The notes beneath the pieces are model-generated. The model had not been told where the DNA came from. It worked only from the letters and a program-made list of their open reading frames with translations, and searched no databases. From Evernia prunastri (Eukaryota > Ascomycota > Lecanoromycetes > Lecanorales > Parmeliaceae): DNA of 20,600 nucleotides. Position numbers and translations under genes: made by a program. Shown piece by piece: positions 1 through 11,314 of the stretch (positions are counted from its first letter, which is position 1; each line of letters opens with the position of its first letter). The DNA lies in assembly GCA_003184365.1 (NCBI GenBank), contig NKYR01000135.1:1-20600 (forward strand), in the 5' to 3' direction.

Positions 1-72
1 CTACCTCAGAATCTCCTGGGGGATGTCTTTGACCCCATAGAAATTTGGTGATATAGCCGACATGCGCAAAGG

Positions 73-1725
73 TCATAGCTGAGAACCCAAATTTTGACAA
101 GCAGCGCTGACCATCCGGGGGATGGCGCCTTTCCGAGAAAATGGCGTACTATCGAGGAGGATGGCATCAAAGGTAGGAGTGCATACGTATGAGAACTCGC
201 TCTCAAGTTGGTACACCAAGAAGGCTACACGTACGAATGTCGAGTGCCATTCTGCATTACCCTGCCACTCAATCGATCGAGAAAGTATCAAGCTTGGAAA
301 AACCCCTTTCATTCCTTCCGGAGTGCAAGCTAAAGTGTGTGCATCGGTGGCGTCGTCAATGTTGATGGAAGATTTTGCCATCAAGGTTTTCGGTGCCCAG
401 TGGAAGTTAGGGAGGGCCATCTTAGGGCTCGCATGTAGCAATATATCGCGAGGTAAAGCCTTGACTGAAATGTAAAATTCCCGTATCCTATCTTCGCCAT
501 CTCGTTCCATCATCTTCGTAGGGTCGATGTTCATGACAGCCGCGACCGCAAGGAGCTCGTCGGTGGCCCTGCTAGTCGTGCGCCAATTGACCGAATAAGC
601 GAGTGCCCCAAAACTTATCCCTCCTACGTGCTCGGTACTCTGCCCCGGTCGCAATGTCCTTACAACGGCGGCTAAACATGACCACACCTCACTTACAGCT
701 TTTGGCAAAGAAGGCTGTGGAAGCGCTTCGGTGTATTCCCAAAAGCCATCCGAAAACTCAAAGAGGAGCCGTCTTGCAAGATAGCTTTCCTGGTACGTCC
801 ATAAGCGCTGCATCCATGCAGACGAGACGATTGCCCAAAGCATGGCTTCTGAATGGATAATCCCTGAGTCCGCGTGCATTGAGCACCCATGAATGTATCG
901 GTCAATGACCACGACCATGGCCGCATGACAATATGTGTTCCTCAAATTTGCTATGGCTTTCCGCCGTTGCATCTCTGCTGCTGGAACGCAGACAGAATCG
1001 ATCCACCACAATGCATTTTGGCGACCGAGAGCGGTTTGGGCAAGCTTATTGAAGCGCAAGGCCTGACATCTAGGTATACCCTTTTCCATTGTACTTCCGA
1101 GGCCATCGACCCAGACGTGAGAGATTGCCACATACTCACCGATAGTAGCGGCGGAGCAGGGGACGACTTCTAGCGTCATACTATCTCCTAGGCCTGACGT
1201 AGTAAAAGTGGGGATATCTCCATTGTCGATAATAAGCAGGACTTGATCTTCAGGAGGTCTTATCAAAATGCAATTGCAGTCCGCCGCTTGGTGACACATT
1301 GCATAGGTACTCGGGTCGATGTTATTGCGCACGCATTCGAGATCGCTACACTGTTGGTGACCACCTATAGGGTTCGACTTGCCCGATCCATCGAGCCAGT
1401 CGAGGCAAGAGGCGTTAAACATGTGTCTAAACTTTTTGAGAAGCGCGGGACCCCACCCTCTGTCAATCAACCTGAGTCTGCGGATGTTCATAGCTGGTTT
1501 AAAGCCCGCAACTATAATATCGAATGCGCCTGAAGCACCTATCGTGTTGTTTATAACGTGCTGACTAACCAAACGGATGGCATCGGCTAGTCGCACTACA
1601 GAAGGCATAAACATGATCATATGATCGTAAAGATTGGGATATTCGGTCCTCTTTGTGCCAGGGCCATCGTTTGGGTTGACCCAAAACAACAACCTTTGCA
1701 TAACTCCGCCGACCGTACTAACCAT
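73..1725 (-). CDS. HET-domain (heterokaryon incompatibility) protein
   Basis: A 550-residue open frame without visible introns. HET domains act in the cytoplasm in fungal non-self recognition and can trigger cell death; the trigger for this one is unknown. The three hallmark blocks are in order: YVAISHVW at about 198-205, WIDSVCVP at 241-248, and the W-x2-R-x-WT-x-QE block at 304-313. A further ATDELLAVAAVM block follows at about 387-398. A Cys/His-rich segment (residues 144-152) precedes the domain. No signal peptide or membrane helix is evident. The first Met at 1725 is used as start, although the N-terminus is not recognisable. The 3' end is odd: after the TGA at 73-75 the same frame stays open for 23 codons to a TAG at 1-3, and that extension reads like protein. 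A terminal intron, a recent nonsense change or a different end are all possible. The family call is firm; the ends are not. Confidence 0.85.
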   Translation of the reverse strand: MVSTVGGVMQRLLFWVNPNDGPGTKRTEYPNLYDHMIMFMPSVVRLADAIRLVSQHVINNTIGASGAFDIIVAGFKPAMNIRRLRLIDRGWGPALLKKFRHMFNASCLDWLDGSGKSNPIGGHQQCSDLECVRNNIDPSTYAMCHQAADCNCILIRPPEDQVLLIIDNGDIPTFTTSGLGDSMTLEVVPCSAATIGEYVAISHVWVDGLGSTMEKGIPRCQALRFNKLAQTALGRQNALWWIDSVCVPAAEMQRRKAIANLRNTYCHAAMVVVIDRYIHGCSMHADSGIIHSEAMLWAIVSSAWMQRLWTYQESYLARRLLFEFSDGFWEYTEALPQPSLPKAVSEVWSCLAAVVRTLRPGQSTEHVGGISFGALAYSVNWRTTSRATDELLAVAAVMNIDPTKMMERDGEDRIREFYISVKALPRDILLHASPKMALPNFHWAPKTLMAKSSINIDDATDAHTLACTPEGMKGVFPSLILSRSIEWQGNAEWHSTFVRVAFLVYQLESEFSYVCTPTFDAILLDSTPFSRKGAIPRMVSAACQNLGSQL

Positions 1726-3053
1726 CTCAGCTACCGCTTAATTTGCTGCCGTAGACGTTACGGCATCGCTCTCAGTTTCAACCAAGCCAGAATAGCAAAA
1801 GGCAGATTCTGGGTGACGAAGTAGGATTTACCGTCAGCATCTGTTTTGACGAAATATGATCTTCTTATCTCCTTCTTTAATATCGCCTCTAACCAAACGT
1901 AAGCCAGCCTTGCAGTATAGCTGCTACCCGTAGTGACACGACTCCCTCACCGAGTTCAGGTTTCTCCAGTGAAGGATGTGCGCTCCTTGGATCACCCGTC
2001 TGCCAGACTCGGGGAAAATCGTAGCCTCGTATCGTTGGGTATGATTCAAAGTGAGTCCACACGAAAGACTGCTGTATGCCTGTGCGGTCATCATGGTCAA
2101 ACCCTAGCCACTCTGTTCCCGGCGACGGTCTAGAGACATCCGAATCTTTCCCCCAGTCGTGTTGGAGAAGAGGGGCTTGAAATGCATACTGAACTCGTTG
2201 ATCTAATACATACTTGCTAGGTTTGCAAAAGAGGTGCTCCATATTCAAACATGACCAAGAAACTTGCGTGAATCAGATTTGATAACAACTGCTCATTCAG
2301 CCAATCCCGTGGGCTGTGCTGGTCAAGTTGACTCGCCGTAGTTGACGCTATGCGATCGCCCCGCTTTTTGGGCCTTACCATCCGAACCTCACCATTTCCC
2401 AATCCATCAGCCCAATTACAATCAGATTTCTTAGCTGCCAACCCTTTCATTGGTCGTCAGATCGCAGGCGTGTGTCATATTCCATGAGTTCAAAAGTTTC
2501 TCCACGAATACGCCCACGCCAAGGGTGCGTTTCGAAGGGACCATGGTTTGCTGGTAATATGGTGGGAGTACGGACTGGGCATACGTGTGTTGTGTAGCGT
2601 GTGGTGTGTAGGCTTCATGCGCTAATCTACAACAGCTTGAGAGTGCGATGAGGTATATATGCTGCGAAGTGAAAGTGGCATAAGGCGTAGAAATCCGCGA
2701 CACTTTGATTTCCGAGGGATGATGTATGTACGGTGGAAGAGGTATTTGCCAGCTTTGAGGACACAGCAGTCACATAGCAGTTGCTTGTTCTCAAGAAAGT
2801 TCTAGGTTTGGGAAAACTATAGATGAGTTTGAGATTCGAGCACTGGGTCCATAATGCTTGAAAATATAAAGAGCTACCGTGTCTACTTTCTCTTCCATCG
2901 GTCACGAAACACCTTTAGAGGTCTCTTGGTGGAAGGCTCGCAAGACCAAGCGGCAGTCTCCTCTTAAAAGCCTTCCATCCCTCCCCGAGCCGTAGCCATC
3001 CGTTGACAATTCGTCGGCAACGACTAAATACAGGACAAATCAGGAGATGACGA
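1726..3053. other. Intergenic spacer, no recognisable gene
   Basis: This 1.3-kb stretch lies between the 5' end of the HET gene and the 3' end of the rhodopsin-fold membrane protein gene. A minus-strand open frame of 119 codons (1889-2248) and one of 77 codons (2217-2450) exist, but neither shows a domain or joins into a convincing spliced gene. They could be decayed remnants or chance. The part next to 1726 must hold the HET gene's promoter; I see no clear motif. Confidence 0.5.
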
Positions 3054-4459
3054 TTACATTTCACTGTGTTCACTCACAATACCCAGCTCCTGGTTCTTCT
3101 CTACATCGAATTCAAACGGTGCGCCCCTCGACACATCCACCGCAGGCGGAGTCTCCGACAAACGGGCGAAAGTGCTGAAGAGACCTTTGCGTCCATCAGA
3201 ATGTCCGGAGGAATTCTTAGTCGACCTTTTGGACGCCATGTCTTTTATCAAGCTGACCAATTTCGATGGGTACAGCTTGATGAACCATGGCCGTGACACG
3301 ATGAGGCAGGCGCTTATGATGGTGACATCGGCCTCGATGATCGTCCATATTGTTGCAGGGATGATGTAGACTGTAGCGTGGATCAGTGCTTGGCCCTCTT
3401 GCGAACTGCAATCAGCAAAACGTTATGATTTGATGCACATACATGTCACGTCATCACGCTGGAAGAAAAGCGTGCTGTATCTCACGCAGCTGGAGACTAG
3501 AGCGCTGTTCACGAGTTAGCAGACAGATTGAAATTTCGCGGAGAGTCTGGCGCATACAAGCTACCCAACAAGAACAATCCTGCCAGTCCCACGCGTTGAA
3601 AGCCCGGTAGGTGCAACTTGTAGACCATTGGCATTGGCATCAGTAGGATTGCAACATCTGTGACGATCCACGGTATCGGCGGTATGATATCGAGCAGTTT
3701 CTTATTACCACAACGCGCAGGAAGCTCCGGGTTCCAGTTATGTTCGATGGGAATGCAGATCAACGTGTCTGCGAGAATGGTCCCAATCCACCACAGTATC
3801 ACGATGACTCCGATGATTTTGGTTGCCATTCGAAACCCAGGAGTGATGAAAATGCGGTGGAACAGCATCAACAAAGAAATCTTGGTCAACATGAGGGCAG
3901 TGCATTGGAGCGTGCCAACAGTATACCAAAGCTATCAGAAGAATCAGATAATGTCGCGTGTAGAAGTCAAGGTGGTTGCGAAAAACATCTACCTTTTCGA
4001 ATCCTACAGCTTGTTCTGGCGTCAACGCCCACAGATGCCGTCCCAATCCATAATCCCGAACCCCTATGGCAGTTTCAGCATCCATCTCGCAAGGAGATCT
4101 GAGCTTCAGCGCCTACCGATGCAAATAAATACCGTCTGTGCTGTAGTAATTACCTATTCACGACATACGTCTATCAGCATTTAACACGTATTTAACTGAA
4201 AGAGGTGCTTTCCTACCAATGCAAGGGTAACCAGGACGTCGTCAACTCCAAATGCGACCTTTTTCATATGTCTCGATGTGACGCGCACAAGGACAGCAAT
4301 AATGGTTAGAGCTGTGAAGACTGTTGCGTAGACATATACTTGAACATCATGGTTTTCATCTTTAAGGACAAGCAGCTGTTCAGGACTCAAGCCTGCGGTG
4401 AGTGAGGCTATTGAAGCCATGTTGCTTGGAAGCAAGTGGGAAATTGTGCGTTGCTCCAA
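3054..4459 (-). CDS. Fungal rhodopsin-fold integral membrane protein (PTH11/SAT4-like group), five exons
   Basis: Exons inferred on the minus strand: 4459-4217, 4112-3993, 3931-3558, 3504-3439, 3405-3054. They join in frame to 384 residues. Seven hydrophobic segments are expected. Family marks visible: a first helix ending RVTSRHMKKVAFGVDD (residues 59-74), YGLGRHLW in exon 2, then LWYTVGTLQCTALMLTKIS and the HRIF turn, ILWWIGTILADTLICIPIEHNW, the GLFLLGSFALVSSCVR join, and ATIWTIIEADVTIISACL before a soluble 60-residue tail. The intron 3992-3932 (GTAGAT...ATAG) and the 53-nt intron 3557-3505 with a TGCTAAC branch site are well supported. Intron 1's acceptor is uncertain (a tiny extra exon in 4113-4216 is possible), and intron 4's donor (3438, or GTATGT at 3442 with a frame problem) is provisional. 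These proteins are plasma-membrane, GPCR-like in fold, mostly of unknown ligand. It is divergent to the P450. Confidence 0.82.
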
Positions 4460-5676
4460 GTGTCCAACGACGGAAATCCTATTCGCAAATATGTGGGAGT
4501 TTGCTGACTTAAGGCGCGAATATCTGACAAACGAGCGATACCATTATTCATGATGTCAAAAAAGAGTCTTGTACGCCGGCTTCAGGCGCAGCATCATGGC
4601 TGCCTTTCACAGGCCCTTTTCACCTAATGAATTAACTTCCATGAACCGGCATTTCATGTTGGACGGGAAGAATTCCATCTCAAAGCATGGCGAATTCTCC
4701 AAAGAGAGGCTTTGAAACAAAGCATTGGCTGGCGAGGCTGAGTAAGAAAACGATGGAAGGTGTGCCTCTCTTCGTTTGCGGCACATGTACATATCTTAAA
4801 GATCTAGGAGCGATAGACTCGAGATTGACTTTGTAGGATCGAACGTGGAAACAAAAGTATGCGGACACTACTGCATACCTAGTAGCCATGTGTGGGCGCA
4901 GTAGTGCAGTCAGATTGTTTGTAGACAGGAGCGCTTAAACAATTCTAACTGTTCTGTCAATCTCTTGATTTCAGCTCTCGCTTGTTGAAGTATAAGAAAG
5001 GAAGAGGGGACGCTGATCTCCGTCGAACGTTCGCGTTAGCTCTTCACTTGGAAGTAGCTCCGGACGCAACATTGCTTCTTTACTGGAGGCACAGGGCCGC
5101 ACAAGATAGTAAGGTCCGATCCTAGTCTCCGATCGATCATTGTCGTGACTAGTCCCACTGAACCAGTGCAAGGCGCGGAGGTAAAGCGTCGAGAAAGCGT
5201 CGAGAAGTTGTGCAGATTTGGTGCGGCTGAGCGGCGTAGGGCCGCTAAGAAGAGACGATCTGATCCTTCTGATCCTTCTTGATGTCATATGAGGCACATC
5301 GCTGACCCCTCATGTTGGACGATAGGTTGTGTGTGCATGATGATTGAGGGCAATAAGATGCACTGGCATGCTACAGCGCCTTCATTTTTTGCCTGGCCTG
5401 GTCGACCGTCGCCTGGTACAAGACTCAAATTCGCACGGCAGAGCGAGCGAATCATGAGGTCTGAATTGTTTGATTATGTCAGCAACGAACCTTCAGTTGC
5501 GCCAAGAATCGGCATACTATCCCACCGACTGACTCCTGCTCCTCAGTACTATTAACGACCTCATGCCATCTCAGGCTGCTTTTTCTTTCCTTTCTTATTC
5601 AAAAATCTGTAACAAAAATGACTTGTATGGGGCTGTAATTCTTCCACCTTCAATCCTTTGATCGCAATAGTAGAGC
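4460..5676. other. Divergent intergenic region between membrane protein and P450 genes
   Basis: This stretch of 1.2 kb separates two divergently transcribed genes, so it should carry both promoters. Short local direct repeats are visible (AGCGTCGAGAA twice near 5186-5209; a repeated GATCCTTCT near 5261-5278). Open frames here, for example 4971-5297 on the minus strand, show no recognisable domain. A bidirectional, co-regulating role is possible from layout alone, but nothing in the sequence proves it. Confidence 0.45.
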
Positions 5677-7284
5677 ATGTTTCTTCAAATTTCCTTTAGG
5701 GATGCCTTGTTTGCCACCGTCCTTGCCTACATTGTAGTAAGACAGCATGCCTCCCTAAGTACAAGCCATATCTTAACGCACCGTAGTATTTTGCTTTCGC
5801 GGCACTCCACAACCTCTACTTTCACTCGCTATCTCGATTTCCCGGACCTCGATTATGGGCTATTTCCCGCATTCCTTACGCATACACCCTTCTCAAAGGC
5901 GACTTGACTCAGCGTACCAAAGAACTTCATGAGCGGTACGGAGAGGTTGTCCGTCTGGCTCCGAACGAGCTCTCGTTCATTAATGGGCAGGCTTGGCAGG
6001 ACATCTACAACCACCATCAAGGTCGTCCCAACTTTCCCAAGAACCCCTTATGGATGGTCCCGGGCGACAATGGTATTCATTCCATCCTCAGCGCCAACGA
6101 TGCTGACCATGCGCGCTATCGGCGGCTTCTTGCTCACGCCTTCTCTGAGAAAGCGCTCCGGGAGCAAGAGTACCTTCCTTTGGCTTACATTGATCTCCTG
6201 ACCCGCAGACTACGTGAGATCGTCTCTTCCTCAGCAGGTCATCGCGCGATCGTCGATATCGTGAAATGGCTCAATTTCACGACATTTGACATCGTCGGTG
6301 ATCTCGCCCTGGGAGAGTCTTTTCATTGCCTTGAAGAATCAAAGTACCACGGCTGGGTCGCAATCCTCTTCACCCAATTCAAGGCCGCGGGCCTGTTCAT
6401 GTCGCTTCGATTTTTCGGACTTGACAAACCGCTGAGGATGGTGCTGCCGAAGAGCTTCCTGAAGAAGCGAGCTGAACACGCTAAATACTCCAAGGACCGA
6501 ATTCATCACCGCCTCGACCAAGGTAAAGAGGGCGCAGACGCGCAGAGGAATGATTTCATGGCTTATGTTCTTCGCTACAATGACGAAAAAGGCATGACTG
6601 TCCCAGAAATCGAACAGACTTTCAGAGTGCTCGTGGTAGCCGGCAGTGAGACAACCGGCACAGCTCTATCGGGGATTCTGGGAAACTTGCTGCAAAACCC
6701 AGAAATAATGGAGAAAGTCTCCCAGGAGATCCGCCAGTCGTTCAAAAACGCTTCTGAAATCTCCGCCGACCAAGTCAGCAACCTTTCATATCTGAATGCT
6801 GTGATCGAAGAAGGTCTCCGACTGTGTACTCCAGTCGCTCTTGGTCTGCCTCGTGTAGTCCCGGCAGGCGGTGCCGAAGTCTCAGGGCATTTGCTGCCAG
6901 GCGGTGTAAGTAAAACCTCCTTCACAACTCATACCGTAACCTAAAACTATCCGTCAGACCTTCGTATCCTGCCCCGGCTACGCCTCCAACCGCTCAAGCA
7001 TAAACTTCCCAAATTCCCCCTCGACATTCGACCCCACCCGCTGGCTCCCGCCCTCCAACCCCAGCAAAACCAGCCCGTCAGCCTTCAACCCGTTCTCTCT
7101 CGGTCCCAGGAACTGTCTGGGGCGCAATCTCGCCTACCTCGAGATGCGACTCATTCTCGCGCACCTGCTTTGGACTTTCGACTTCGAGGCCGAGGACAAG
7201 GGCTGGAGGTGGGAGGACCAGAAAACGTGGATCTTGTGGGAGAAGAGGCCATTGAATGTTAAGATTAGTCTCCGAAATGATTGA
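5677..7284 (+). CDS. Cytochrome P450 monooxygenase, three exons
   Basis: Exons 5677-5736, 5787-6905 and 6958-7284 join in frame to 501 residues, a normal length for fungal microsomal P450s. Intron 1 is 50 nt (GTAAGA...GTAG, CTTAAC branch) and intron 2 is 52 nt (GTAAGT...TCAG). The N-terminus is a hydrophobic membrane anchor (about residues 8-30) followed by the proline hinge FPGPR, which implies the ER membrane with the catalytic domain facing the cytosol. Catalytic marks: I-helix AGSETTGT (305-312, oxygen activation), the ExxR pair E362/R365 of the K-helix, FDPTRW (417-422), and the haem loop FSLGPRNCLG with the haem-ligating Cys446. It uses NADPH via P450 reductase to hydroxylate an unidentified substrate. 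The N-terminal half resembles the group often annotated as isotrichodermin C-15 hydroxylase-like (CYP65 type), but no toxin cluster is visible. All key residues are present and the gene appears intact. Confidence 0.93.
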
Positions 7285-7459
7285 TCGTAGTCGTCTCCAC
7301 AGAGCCATCGTTCCGGAAACCGGCATTTTTTATCTTTCTTATACTTCCCAGATAGCCATCTCAAACCAATTCTAGCCTGTATACCACTCTTCATCTGCGT
7401 TTTCCACAACAGCATCAAGTTTGACTCTTCTTCCCATAGATCCGCCCACTCTGAACCCC

Positions 7460-7560
7460 TCCCTTTCCTTCTCCTCTTCCCCATTCTGCTCTTCCTCCGC
7501 TCCCCATTCTGCTCTTCCTCCTCTCCCCACTCCTCCCCTTCCCCCTCTTCCCCTCTCCCA
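7460..7560 (+). repeat. Polypyrimidine tract with an internal 23-bp repeat
   Basis: About 100 bases are almost purely C and T, lying roughly 180 bp after the P450 stop codon. A segment with core CCCCATTCTGCTCTTCCTC appears twice about 23 bp apart (near 7480-7525). The tract is low-complexity sequence in the 3' flank and has no coding signature. Confidence 0.7.
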
Positions 7561-8124
7561 TATTCACATACATACCATACCATACCCCAACCCCACCCCA
7601 CCGTACCACAGACCATGGAGCCGCTCCCCGTGGGTATCTTGCCTCGTGCTCTTGGGATACGGGTCGGTGAATTTGGAAATTCTTGCATGGGAGACAGCAG
7701 GACCGATAGCACCGCAAGGATGTAGACCACCCCTTGCGAAACGGGACTGGACAGATCTTTAGCTTTCACTATTATTTTCACTATTCCTAAATTCATGTAA
7801 TATTAAGGGAAAACCTGATCCTGTAACCCGCTGTAACTCCCTTCTACCCTTTGACTCCCTGATGGATTGGGGTACCGGGGTGGGTGGAGGTAGGGGAGTC
7901 AGATATGATATCCTCTGGGAAGAAAAAACAACAAATCCTATCGGTCGGTCTGATGGACAGCGTTGTCTGAGCGCGACCATCCACGGGCTTTATAAGTAGT
8001 CTACTGAGGGGTTCTCATTCGCTGCTGGTTGGGGTTGGTCTGAGGATTTCCCCACGGGGATTGTGCTTGAGCAGGCTGCCATGATCGATCGGCGCTTAGA
8101 TACCGACGGTAGTATGGTTCTCAT

Positions 8125-8144
8125 TACTCAGAAAATTCTGAGTA
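8125..8144. repeat. Small perfect inverted repeat (9-bp arms)
   Basis: TACTCAGAA, then AA, then TTCTGAGTA: two 9-bp arms around a 2-base centre. It lies in the convergent spacer between the P450 and DUF6536 genes. It is not followed by a T-run and is not a bacterial-type terminator. It could be a dimeric factor site or chance. Confidence 0.35.
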
Positions 8145-9000
8145 GTGTAGTACGATTTCACTCATGTATTCCAATAATCACTTACAAAACGGTATCCGCT
8201 CACGCAAGGCTATGAGTTCATATGTGTCAGAAATGGGTAGTGAAAGTGTGGCATCAATGTAGGCTCGTGAGTTGAGTGAGGGGAATATCATGACTCGAAA
8301 GGGTAGAGAGGACGCGGAGATTGATAAATGATTGTACGAGGTTCGAGCTTCGTACGCGCAGCAGTGGCTGGTTCCCGGTTGATGATTCACTCTGATGCAG
8401 AGCGCGCCTCCCTAAGCTACTTTGTGTGTAGCTACTGAAAAAGCGCGGGGATAATATACACGCGTACACAGAAAACATAAGATCAAAGGCGCTCCACTAC
8501 GCGATGTCGATCCGTCCCCCGCCTCGGCACCTGACCATGCGCGAGCGACAAGTAAGTCAGAAAATAAGTAAGCAAAAGTGGTAAAGTACAGTAGGTACGC
8601 CATGAACCGTCTAGATCAATGCTCGATGCCCCGCCCCTATGGTTTGTGCCATTATCGTCCAGTAGCAAGGTCCGGAAGAAGACAAATTTAGTGAGTGGAA
8701 AGGGATATGCGTGAAGGATGGTCGTGGAAGCCAAGTCTCCGGAAGCAATATCTCATCCGGCGGAAACCGTTTGGTCCAGTGCATGGCTTTGCTGAATGCA
8801 ATTTGACCAGAGGGACTCAATGGACATGGTTGGAGCTGTGACATCTGTTCAAGAACATATATTTGTTAAATGCCGATGAATTCCCTCACACATCCTTTAG
8901 AATATCCATCATCGGACTGCAAAGATTCCTTCCATGGAGTTTCGACCTGTTGATCTATCGTTGTTGAATGGTACGGTGCTGCGGATCGGAGTGCCGGGAG

Positions 9001-11314
9001 TCACGTCGCACCGCTTTCGTCCTCTTCGTGCCTATACCCAGCGTACAGTTCCCCCACGGTAGGTGCCTCCACCTTGAAACTGGTAAAGGAGCAATGGCCG
9101 ACACTCTTGCCCCGATACCTGAAGCTCTCCTTATCCACCACGCCCCACATGACGCGCTTCCGCGATGCATCCACGTCCGTTGCTGGTGGATGACAAGCTG
9201 CACTGATTGCGGCACTACAGCTGCCAGCAAAAGGCATACCGACCTTAGCTCTCCGGAAGCCATTTGAAATACCTAGCAGCACAACGATTAATCCCAAAAT
9301 GATCACAAAGATCAAGGCTATTGGCGAGTAGCCGCAAGTTGAGATCGCTTTGCCAGGGATTTCGACGCCGGTGGAGTCGATGACATTGACACGGGCGAGA
9401 AAGACCGACTGAGAGACGAACCAGTGTAGCACACTCGAGCCGATGAGGAGTGAGATACCGTAACGATATGGTAATTGCAAACGATAGGTGCTTCGCTGCC
9501 CTCCGGTTGGTGAGGTGACTCTCAGGAAACTTTTTTTGGATGCGTATGCGTTCCATTCTTCAGCGAGTAACATGCAGGTGAAGATCCCATTGTACGCGAA
9601 GTAGAGGAAGGAAAGGATAATTTGCGGCGAATTCGCAGCCAGTACTGTCAAGATCACACCACCAGAGCCTGGAACGTCCCGCCTGTGGTTCATACTGATC
9701 AGGGTTTCAGGGCTGACATTGCCAAAACCGAGGGACCAGAGGTGGGATATGGACTGGCTGGTCAGTTGATCATTATCAAGGCCTAATCCTAGAAGGGCGC
9801 AGGCAACTGTGAGAGTCGAAATGTATCTAGCGCGCACTCAGCAGTCAGCAACGCGCAAAATGTATAATATTTAATGACATGCATCAGACTTTCCACGTTG
9901 ATAAGAAGGGATATGTGCATGGCGAGATACACAATGCAGAGTCATACCAGACATTGTTAGGCGAAACGATCTGACTTTTAGTAAAGGAACAAAGTGCTGA
10001 CACTTACAGAATATTACAGACGAGCCATCTTCTTAGGCTGGCAGCTCGAAACCAACGCAATGGTTTCGGATCCCAATTGGAGAGAAGCAAGCGCCAAGAT
10101 CTGCGGTCCTCGAACCGATTCTTCCCTCCTATGCAATTCCCTTCCGTTGTCAAGTCGGGCCAGTCGAGGAATGAGGCTAGTGCATCACCAAGAGTCACTA
10201 GTGGTTCAGGATCCTGCTTCCATACAACTATGCTCATGCAAATAGTCTTTATCAGATTGCATATTATGACGGAGATCATGATCGGCAGACTGAATTGTAT
10301 TTTGCAATGCTCCTCTACCTGCTTGCTAAGGCAGTATTGAATGCCCGCATCGATGTAATTGCCTGTTCTTGGTTCGCTAGATTGTGCGAATTGGATTGTC
10401 CAATTTTGGCCATAGGCGATAACATCGGAGGGATCGCAACGTGGTAGGAATGGCAATGAACAGTGATAGCTACCGATGACCAACTGCGAGTCTTGATCTA
10501 GATCGAAGTAAAGTAGAGAGTTGTTGGGGTCCGAAGAGGTAGAGACCAGAACTACGTCTGAATTGGTGGAGACTATCGGCGCTGTATAAATTTCTAGACA
10601 TGCTTTGTCCTCGAGTTTCACCATCGCCGTCTGGTTCTCTTGATAATCCCCTAAAGTCTCCATCATACTTGAAAGCAAGTACTCAGGCTCGGTCATATTT
10701 TCAGCCAGACCTAGATTGTAGAATGATGCCCCGTCGAAGAAGTCGCTCGACACTACAAAAATATTATACCGACGGGTGCACAGACTGGAAAAGACTGCAC
10801 TGTTGTACAGTAAGTGTAAAGGTATGGATGAGATAGCAAGCAACCACCAAAGAACAACGCGGCTTGTTGAAAGCCTTCGCAAGTTCCTTACACTGGGGAC
10901 CCCGATATCTAGCCAAATTCCCTGGGCATGAGCCTTATCGATTTCGCTGCGCGTAGGGGAGGACAGGCACTGCATGCTATAATTACTCGCACCTAATAGC
11001 AATGTACTGAGAACATTGATAGCGAGATGCATCCAAAATGTAAGGGTCGCCGTCCTTTTGCAACTCCCGTCTTGGAGAGTTCCGAGGCCATCTTGAACAC
11101 CAGAAGTGGAGACTGCCCATATCGTCAAGACAAGATTGATGACGAGGACCACGACGGCAACCACTGCACAGCAAAGTACACCAAAATGGTATCCCTCCAG
11201 CTTCCTTAGTCGGTGGTAGTATAAAGATTTAAAACAGTGGCGGACAGGGTGTATCCGACTCGGCGGCCTAGGCAATGCTTTATCATAGTTTTTGCTTGAA
11301 GCGTACTCGTTCAA
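9001..11314 (-). CDS. DUF6536-family multi-pass membrane protein, two exons
   Basis: Exon 1 is 11314-10008 and exon 2 is 9826-9001. The 180-nt intron (GTAAGT donor, GCTGAC branch, CTAG acceptor) joins them in frame to 710 residues. The N-terminal hallmark is clear: a first helix (about 44-68) followed by SNYSMQCLSSPTRSEIDKAH (110-129), GIWLDIGVPSVRNLRR (132-147) and a second hydrophobic block WWLLAISSIPLHLLYNSAVF (156-175). After a long, presumably extracytosolic loop with several Asn-x-Ser/Thr sites (for example NMT, NQT, NNS, NWT) come further helices, then FLYFAYNGIFTCMLL and the C-terminal signature PFAGSCSAAISAACHPP. About eight membrane segments are visible. The biochemical function of this fungal family is not known to me. 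The intron is longer than the others in the window, so an unseen small exon is conceivable. It converges on the P450. Confidence 0.88.

Larger units (their letters stand above)
7285..9000. other. Convergent intergenic region, no recognisable gene
   Basis: This stretch of 1.7 kb lies between the 3' ends of the P450 and DUF6536 genes. It contains a polypyrimidine tract (7460-7560) and a small inverted repeat (8125-8144), annotated separately. Long open frames across 7134-7796 are by-products of the biased polypyrimidine composition. No tRNA, conserved domain or spliced gene was seen. Confidence 0.5.

Noticed and set aside
1889..2450. Possible small spliced gene from overlapping minus-strand frames
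   Set aside because: The composition is faintly protein-like, but no donor/acceptor pair gives a convincing join and no family is recognised.
3660..4184. Plus-strand open frames of 120-174 codons across the rhodopsin-fold gene
   Set aside because: They are antisense to well-supported exons and lack any recognisable domain.
4971..5297. A 108-codon minus-strand frame upstream of the P450
   Set aside because: It shows no domain or splice partner and lies in the divergent promoter region.
7134..7796. A 220-codon minus-strand open frame overlapping the P450 3' end
   Set aside because: It is antisense to the P450 haem-binding exon and runs through the polypyrimidine tract as Glu/Gly/Arg-rich sequence. 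It is a by-product of composition with no domain.
8338..8350. GGTTCGAGC, a possible tRNA B-box
   Set aside because: No matching A-box, anticodon stem or acceptor stem could be placed around it.
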